Assembly (NCBI GenBank): GCA_900771345.1
Contig: CAAGNQ010000045.1
Coordinates: forward strand, 62,001-126,000
From: Clostridia bacterium
Lineage (GTDB): Bacteria > Bacillota > Clostridia > Christensenellales > Borkfalkiaceae
DNA: 64,000 bases
Reading direction: 5' to 3'
Part shown: piece by piece, positions 59,770-64,000 of the stretch
Layout of the letters: each line of letters starts with the position of its first letter
Position numbering within the stretch: position 1 is the first letter of the stretch
Notes under the pieces: model-generated
What the model was told of the DNA's origin: nothing
The model's input: only the letters and a program-made list of their open reading frames with translations
The model's database searches: none
Program-made: the position numbers and the translations under genes

Positions 59770-60240
59770 ATGGCAGAAGAAGTAATACTTACTAAAGAGG
59801 GTAAAGAAGAATTAGAGAAACGCCTTGAGTACTTAAAAGTTACAAAGCGTGCAGAGATTACCGAAAGGATTAAAACGGCAAGAGAGTTTGGCGACCTTTC
59901 TGAAAATGCAGAGTACGACGCAGCAAAGAACGAGCAGGCTATGATTGAGGGCGAAATTCTTGAGATTGAAAACAAGTTGAAGTTCGCTGTTATAATAAAA
60001 GACGACGCTCATAAAAACGGCACTGTTTCACTAGGTAGCAAGGTTGATTTTATAGATGAAGAAGTTGGCGAGGTTATGACTTATGAAATCGTAGGTACTA
60101 CTGAGGCTGACGTTGAGTCGGGGAGAATTAGTAACGAGTCACCTGTAGGCAATGCCCTTTTAGGCAGAAAGGCAGGGGACGTTGTTACGGTAAATGCACC
60201 TGCTGGAATTACCAAACTTACAATTAAAAAAGTTTACTAA
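59770..60240 (+). CDS. greA: Transcription elongation factor GreA
   Basis: Rescues backtracked RNA polymerase by stimulating cleavage of the 3' transcript end. It has 156 residues. The N-terminal coiled coil carries the basic and acidic tip (EFGDLSENAEYDAAKNEQ, with the Asp and Glu that act at the active site). The C-terminal FKBP-like domain has SPVGNALLGRKAGDVVTV. The ATG at 59770 has cggaggt; an earlier in-frame start at 59743 has no site. It is followed by lysS, a common pairing. Confidence 0.96.
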   Translation: MAEEVILTKEGKEELEKRLEYLKVTKRAEITERIKTAREFGDLSENAEYDAAKNEQAMIEGEILEIENKLKFAVIIKDDAHKNGTVSLGSKVDFIDEEVGEVMTYEIVGTTEADVESGRISNESPVGNALLGRKAGDVVTVNAPAGITKLTIKKVY

Positions 60241-60263
60241 AAATAACAAACAAGGAAATAATT

Positions 60264-61763
60264 ATGGACGAAAATAGAAACGTTCCTGTTGTTGAAGAAC
60301 AGGACTTAAACGAGATACTTAGAATTAGACGAGAAAAACTTGATAACCTTATAAAAAGTGGCAAAAATCCTTTTGACAAGGTTCGTTACGATAGAGATGC
60401 CTATAGCCAAGACATAAAGGATAACTATCTAGAATACGAGGGCAAGGAAGTTGGAATTGCCGGAAGGCTTATCAGCAAGCGTGTAATGGGTAAGGCGTCG
60501 TTTGCCGTTATTTTGGACGGTAAAGGAACTATCCAAAGTTACCTTTCAATCAATGATTTAGGTGACGATTATTTGGCGTTTAAGGAATACGATATTGGTG
60601 ATATCGTGGGGATTACCGGTCAAGTTTTCACAACTAGAACGGGGGAAATTTCTATCCATGCGCACAAGGTGGAATTACTTTGCAAGTCACTTTTGCCACT
60701 TCCTGAAAAATATCACGGCTTAAAAGACGAGGATACGAGATATCGTCAAAGAGAGGTTGACCTCATTGCAAACCCTGAAGTTAAACGCACTTTCGTAACT
60801 CGTTCAAAGATTATGACGGCGATTAGAAATTATCTTGATAGCGTTGGATACCTTGAGGTTGACACGCCTGTTTTGCAACCGTTGGAAATCGGCGCTGCAG
60901 CAAGACCGTTTAAGACACATCACAACGCGCTTGATATTGATATGTATTTAAGGATAGAAACCGAACTTTACCTAAAGCGTTTAATAGTAGGTGGTTTTGA
61001 TAAGGTTTACGAAGTTGGTAGAATCTTTAGGAATGAGGGTATGGATAGGTCGCATAACCCTGAGTTTACGACTGTAGAAATGTATCAAGCATACAGCGAT
61101 TATTTCGATATGATGGATTTAATCGAGGATATGTATAAAACAATCACTAAAGAAGTTTGTGGTACGGAAAAAATTACCTATCAAGGCGTAGATATTGATA
61201 TGGGTAAGAAGTGGGAAAGACTTACGATGATAGAGGCCGTTAAAAAATATGCAGGCGTTGATTTTAACGACTGGAATTCTGACGAAGAGGCGAGAGCAGT
61301 TGCTAAAGCAAAAGGCGTTGAAGTTGAGGAAGGTGACGAGGCTACAAAAGGTCACGTGCTAATTGCGTTCTTTGATGCATTTGTTGAAGAAAAACTCGTT
61401 CAACCTACCATTATTTACGATTACCCTGTTGAAAACTCTCCACTTGCTAAAAGAAAACCATCAAATCCTGCCTTTACCGAGAGGTTTGAGTACTTTATTT
61501 TTGCAAGGGAAATGGGCAACGCATTCTCTGAACTCAACGACCCTATTGACCAAAAAGAAAGATTTGTTAAGCAGGTTGAAGCAAAGCGCGCTCGTGGAGG
61601 AAACGACGCAAAAGTTGATATGGACTTTGTGACGGCGCTTGAATACGGGCTTCCTCCAACAGGTGGATTAGGATTCGGTGTTGATAGATTGGTTATGCTT
61701 TTAACCGATAGCGCATCTATAAGAGACGTTATCCTCTTCCCAACAATGAAACCTATTAAATAG
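60264..61763 (+). CDS. lysS: Lysine--tRNA ligase (class II)
   Basis: Charges tRNA-Lys. It has 499 residues. The N-terminal OB-fold anticodon-binding domain (about 60-150, GKEVGIAGRLISKRVMGKASF) is followed by the class II catalytic core: motif 1 GYLEVDTPVLQP, motif 2 FRNEGMDRSHNPEFTTVEMY and motif 3 GLGFGVDRLVMLL. It starts 23 bases after greA. Its stop codon lies in the left arm of a possible terminator hairpin. Confidence 0.97.
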   Translation: MDENRNVPVVEEQDLNEILRIRREKLDNLIKSGKNPFDKVRYDRDAYSQDIKDNYLEYEGKEVGIAGRLISKRVMGKASFAVILDGKGTIQSYLSINDLGDDYLAFKEYDIGDIVGITGQVFTTRTGEISIHAHKVELLCKSLLPLPEKYHGLKDEDTRYRQREVDLIANPEVKRTFVTRSKIMTAIRNYLDSVGYLEVDTPVLQPLEIGAAARPFKTHHNALDIDMYLRIETELYLKRLIVGGFDKVYEVGRIFRNEGMDRSHNPEFTTVEMYQAYSDYFDMMDLIEDMYKTITKEVCGTEKITYQGVDIDMGKKWERLTMIEAVKKYAGVDFNDWNSDEEARAVAKAKGVEVEEGDEATKGHVLIAFFDAFVEEKLVQPTIIYDYPVENSPLAKRKPSNPAFTERFEYFIFAREMGNAFSELNDPIDQKERFVKQVEAKRARGGNDAKVDMDFVTALEYGLPPTGGLGFGVDRLVMLLTDSASIRDVILFPTMKPIK

Positions 61764-61776
61764 AGGTTTTTATTCC

Positions 61777-61879
61777 AAACTCTATTTGATTTTTAACGGA
61801 AAAACACTGCGAATTATTGATTATTTTGTTAGATAAAACACATAGACTTAAACTCTATTTGATTTTTAACGGAAAAACA
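61777..61879 (+). repeat. Two identical 30-bp direct repeats after lysS
   Basis: Identical 30-bp copies (starting aaactctatttg, ending aacggaaaaaca) at 61777-61806 and 61850-61879, separated by 43 bp. The first copy's left end pairs with sequence at the lysS stop (aaatagag) to form a possible terminator. The second copy lacks that partner. They fill the gap between lysS and the next gene. Confidence 0.85.
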
Positions 61880-61904
61880 AATCCATAAAATAAAAAAGGC
61901 GCAA

Positions 61905-62882
61905 ATGGATAATAAAATTACTAAAAACAGATTATCTGACCTTTTGGCGTACGACTGGCTTAAGATAATATTATTTTCAGTAGTCTTTATAGTGGTTTTT
62001 GAACTGCTATTTACGGTTACTGGGGTAAGGCTAACTGCCGGTCAGAAATTTAAGGTTTTTTACGACCAAAAGTTTTCGTCGTCAGATACTGGAAAACTTT
62101 ATAACCTCATAAGAGGCAAACTCAGTTACGACGTTATTGAAACTGATTTTGAGAAATTATATGAAGGCGCAGAAACGAGCATTCTTGACGCCCGTCTTTC
62201 CATTCAAGAAGGTGACGTTATTATTACTGACAGTCTTAAGCCTGACGAGGAGAGCCAAAGCCAAAGGATAAGGGCTAGAGAGATTATTGATAACTATCCC
62301 GTTTATTCTTTGGAAAAACTTTTATCGGACGGGAAAGATTATCTAAAAAGATTTTTAAAAGACGGAGAAGATGACGAACTCAACTTTGAAAATCTTGATA
62401 TAGACAAGATAAACGCAAACTTTTTAAGGCGAATGAAAAAGGATAATCGTTTTAGAAGCGAAGAGCAGAAAAACCAAGGCAAAATTTTAGAACAGGCTCG
62501 AATTCAAAACCTTTGCAAGGATATTTCTGACTTTGAAAAAATTCTAAACTGCGAAAATCAGGATTTGTTTTATAGATATACCAAGTACGAACAAATTATG
62601 AATAGCCAAAAGGAAGGAACAAACCAAAGAAAAACCTACCAAGACTATTATAATAGAGAGTGCAGTGAGGGTAGAGAAAACGCTGTTTACGGTCTAAATT
62701 TGTTCGCTTTAACGGGTGGCAAAACCCAGACGGAAAATTACTTTAAAATTGATGGAAAAACTGATACTAAAGACTGTGTGCTTTTAGTATTTAACTTTTT
62801 AAATTATCAAGAGGACTTACAGTTTGAATGCATTTCGTTTATATGCACGGTTGTCCGTGAATGTAGTAGCATTTTAGGCTAA
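61905..62882 (+). CDS. Hypothetical single-pass membrane protein
   Basis: A 325-residue protein that I do not recognise. One membrane helix lies at about residues 18-40 (LKIILFSVVFIVVFELLFTV), with a polar region after that is charged and probably helical (about residues 150-260). The topology suggests the large C-terminal part faces outside, though signals are weak. No lipobox or catalytic motif is visible. The ATG has only a weak aaggcg upstream. It lies 9 bases before tmk and may share its transcript. Confidence 0.6.
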   Translation: MDNKITKNRLSDLLAYDWLKIILFSVVFIVVFELLFTVTGVRLTAGQKFKVFYDQKFSSSDTGKLYNLIRGKLSYDVIETDFEKLYEGAETSILDARLSIQEGDVIITDSLKPDEESQSQRIRAREIIDNYPVYSLEKLLSDGKDYLKRFLKDGEDDELNFENLDIDKINANFLRRMKKDNRFRSEEQKNQGKILEQARIQNLCKDISDFEKILNCENQDLFYRYTKYEQIMNSQKEGTNQRKTYQDYYNRECSEGRENAVYGLNLFALTGGKTQTENYFKIDGKTDTKDCVLLVFNFLNYQEDLQFECISFICTVVRECSSILG

Positions 62883-62891
62883 GGAAGGATT

Positions 62892-63515
62892 ATGAAAGGC
62901 AAATTTATAACCTTTGAGGGATGTGAAGGGGTTGGCAAATCTCGTCAGATTAGAGACCTCGAGGCATTCCTTAAAAAAAATCAAATAAACTATTATTTTA
63001 CTCGTGAGCCCGGTGGAACGGCTGTTTCCGAGCAGATAAGGAATATTATTCTCGACGGCAAGAACGTTTCAATGACCGACGAGTGCGAGGCACTTTTATA
63101 CGCAGCGTCAAGAGTGCAACTCATTAAAGAGGAGATTGCGCCACGCCTAGAGAGAGGAGAACTCGTATTTTGCGATAGATATATTGACTCTTCTCTTGCT
63201 TATCAAGGTTATGCGAGAGGGCTAGGCGTCGAGTTTGTTGAAAAAATCAACGACTATGCGATTAAGAACTTCTTGCCTGATTACACGATATTTTTAAACC
63301 TTACGCCCGAGCAGGCGTTTTTAAGAAAGGGTGGCGTGGATAAGGGTGACAGGCTTGAACTTTCGGGCATGGAATTCCACAAAAAAGTTTATGAAGGCTA
63401 TTTGGCACTTGCTAAAAAATATAGCGATAGATTTATTGTTATCGACGCAAGTGGCGAAAAAGAGCAGACCCAAGCAAAGATTATTTCTGCGCTTAAAGAA
63501 AAGGACGTTATATGA
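62892..63515 (+). CDS. tmk: Thymidylate kinase
   Basis: Phosphorylates dTMP to dTDP. It has 207 residues. The P-loop is FEGCEGVGKSRQI (about residues 8-20), the DR(Y/H) motif is FCDRYIDSSLAYQGYARGL (about residues 94-112), and the lid region follows. It starts 9 bases after the membrane protein gene, and its stop overlaps the holB start (atga), so translation is coupled. tmk-holB is a common pair. Confidence 0.95.
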   Translation: MKGKFITFEGCEGVGKSRQIRDLEAFLKKNQINYYFTREPGGTAVSEQIRNIILDGKNVSMTDECEALLYAASRVQLIKEEIAPRLERGELVFCDRYIDSSLAYQGYARGLGVEFVEKINDYAIKNFLPDYTIFLNLTPEQAFLRKGGVDKGDRLELSGMEFHKKVYEGYLALAKKYSDRFIVIDASGEKEQTQAKIISALKEKDVI

Positions 63516-64000
63516 TAGATTTGTTGTCGCTTATTAAGGATACGAATGCTTATCGCACGATAAAAGGTGATAAAAGTCAAGGCAGGCTTTCGCACGCCTA
63601 TCTTCTTTTAACGAGTGACGGCGAAAATCTAGACGAATACCTAAAAATTTTTGCAAAACTGATTTTTTGTGATGAAACCGAGCCTTGTGGCGAGTGCAGA
63701 AAGTGCAAACTCATAGACTCAAACGAGTTTGCAGACATGCAGTTTTTTCCAAAAAACAACCAGTCTATAACGACTGAGGACGTAAACTATATAATTGAAG
63801 AAAGTTATATTAAGCCGATTGAGGGCGAGAAGAAGTTGTTTATTTTAAGCCACGCTGAGAATATGAACGCTCCTGCCCAAAACAAACTGCTTAAAACTTT
63901 AGAAGAGCCACCAAAGAACGTGCATATAATAATGGGAGCAACAAGTGAATTTCCCATTTTATCCACGGTAAAATCGAGGGTGAAAAAGATAGAAATTCCT
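63512..64000 (+). CDS. holB: DNA polymerase III delta' subunit, N-terminal part (runs off the window)
   Basis: The clamp-loader subunit. 163 residues are visible; the frame is open to the end. LSHAYLLL near residue 26 corresponds to the family's start of the AAA-like domain. The zinc-binding cysteines are CDETEPCGECRKC (about residues 53-65). The segment NKLLKTLEEPPKNVHIIMGA (about residues 123-142) matches the conserved LLKTLEEPP block. The ATG overlaps the tmk stop. The Walker A is not a canonical one, as usual for delta'. Confidence 0.9.
   Translation, partial: MIDLLSLIKDTNAYRTIKGDKSQGRLSHAYLLLTSDGENLDEYLKIFAKLIFCDETEPCGECRKCKLIDSNEFADMQFFPKNNQSITTEDVNYIIEESYIKPIEGEKKLFILSHAENMNAPAQNKLLKTLEEPPKNVHIIMGATSEFPILSTVKSRVKKIEIP

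Noticed and set aside
61777..61879. Two 30-bp repeats with a spacer, like a minimal CRISPR
   Set aside because: Only two copies, a 43-bp spacer, no repeat palindrome and no cas genes; the first copy overlaps a terminator.

Overview
The window reads as about 64 kb of a low-GC, Gram-positive, anaerobic, endospore-forming bacterium of the class Clostridia, probably an uncultured gut-type lineage. The placement is inferred from gene content: spo0A, spoIIR, sleB, ypeB, a SipL-like SPOCS/LysM protein, a yyaC-type gene and veg point to sporulation. A one-polypeptide pyruvate:ferredoxin oxidoreductase and a rubrerythrin point to anaerobic life. I saw no prophage, insertion sequence, CRISPR array, tRNA or rRNA. 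Almost everything is chromosomal core sequence around the replication origin.

Layout. 0-1.6 kb: end of polA, coaE and a small HTH regulator. 1.6-9.9 kb (minus strand): ftsH-parA-parB-nfeD-SPFH, a DUF2156-GNAT fusion, a long AT-rich gap holding four parS sites, and cvpA. 10-18 kb: yyaC, a structured leader RNA with a small membrane protein gene, gltX-radC, a PepV-type dipeptidase, rubrerythrin, a glutamate-5-kinase-like gene, two tiny overlapping ORFs, the RNase P RNA and an SDR. 18-31 kb: mnmG-dnaA, recF, an acyltransferase with a zinc ribbon, pgsA-like, then the minus-strand rpmH-rnpA-yidD-yidC-jag-FTR-trxA cluster, dnaN, a probable origin gap, and rsmG with a SLOG protein. 31-37 kb: an amino-acid ABC transporter and nifJ. 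37-49 kb (plus strand): ecfA1-ecfA2-ecfT-truA, rplM-rpsI, a lipoprotein, spo0A, veg, SipL-like and ispE. 49-58 kb: a MatC-like permease, spoIIR-sleB-ypeB, orphan rhaA, a flippase-like protein and an O-antigen-ligase-like protein. 58-64 kb: a second structured leader RNA, rplI, DUF1540, greA-lysS, an unknown membrane protein, tmk and the start of holB.

How it fits together. DnaA, DnaN, RecF, ParA, ParB and parS form a replication and segregation neighbourhood. Genes are mostly minus-strand to the left of about 29.6-37.5 kb and mostly plus-strand to the right, which suggests the origin lies there. The RNase P RNA and protein, YidC/YidD, Jag and L34 form the usual origin-proximal RNA and membrane-biogenesis set.

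Most interesting observations. (1) Two RNAs of shared architecture, at 10742-10897 (+) and 58395-58533 (-). Each begins with its closing stem at the predicted +1 and has mutually exclusive terminator and antiterminator helices. Each ends just upstream of the ribosome binding site of a small unknown gene. They look like a riboswitch-like class that I do not recognise. (2) A Spo0A whose receiver has lost the phosphorylatable Asp (Glu at position 56) and the acidic pair. (3) Four parS sites repeated at exactly 28 bp. (4) Three genes whose promoters leave no room for a leader. (5) Unusual architectures of YidC, YpeB and the acyltransferase.
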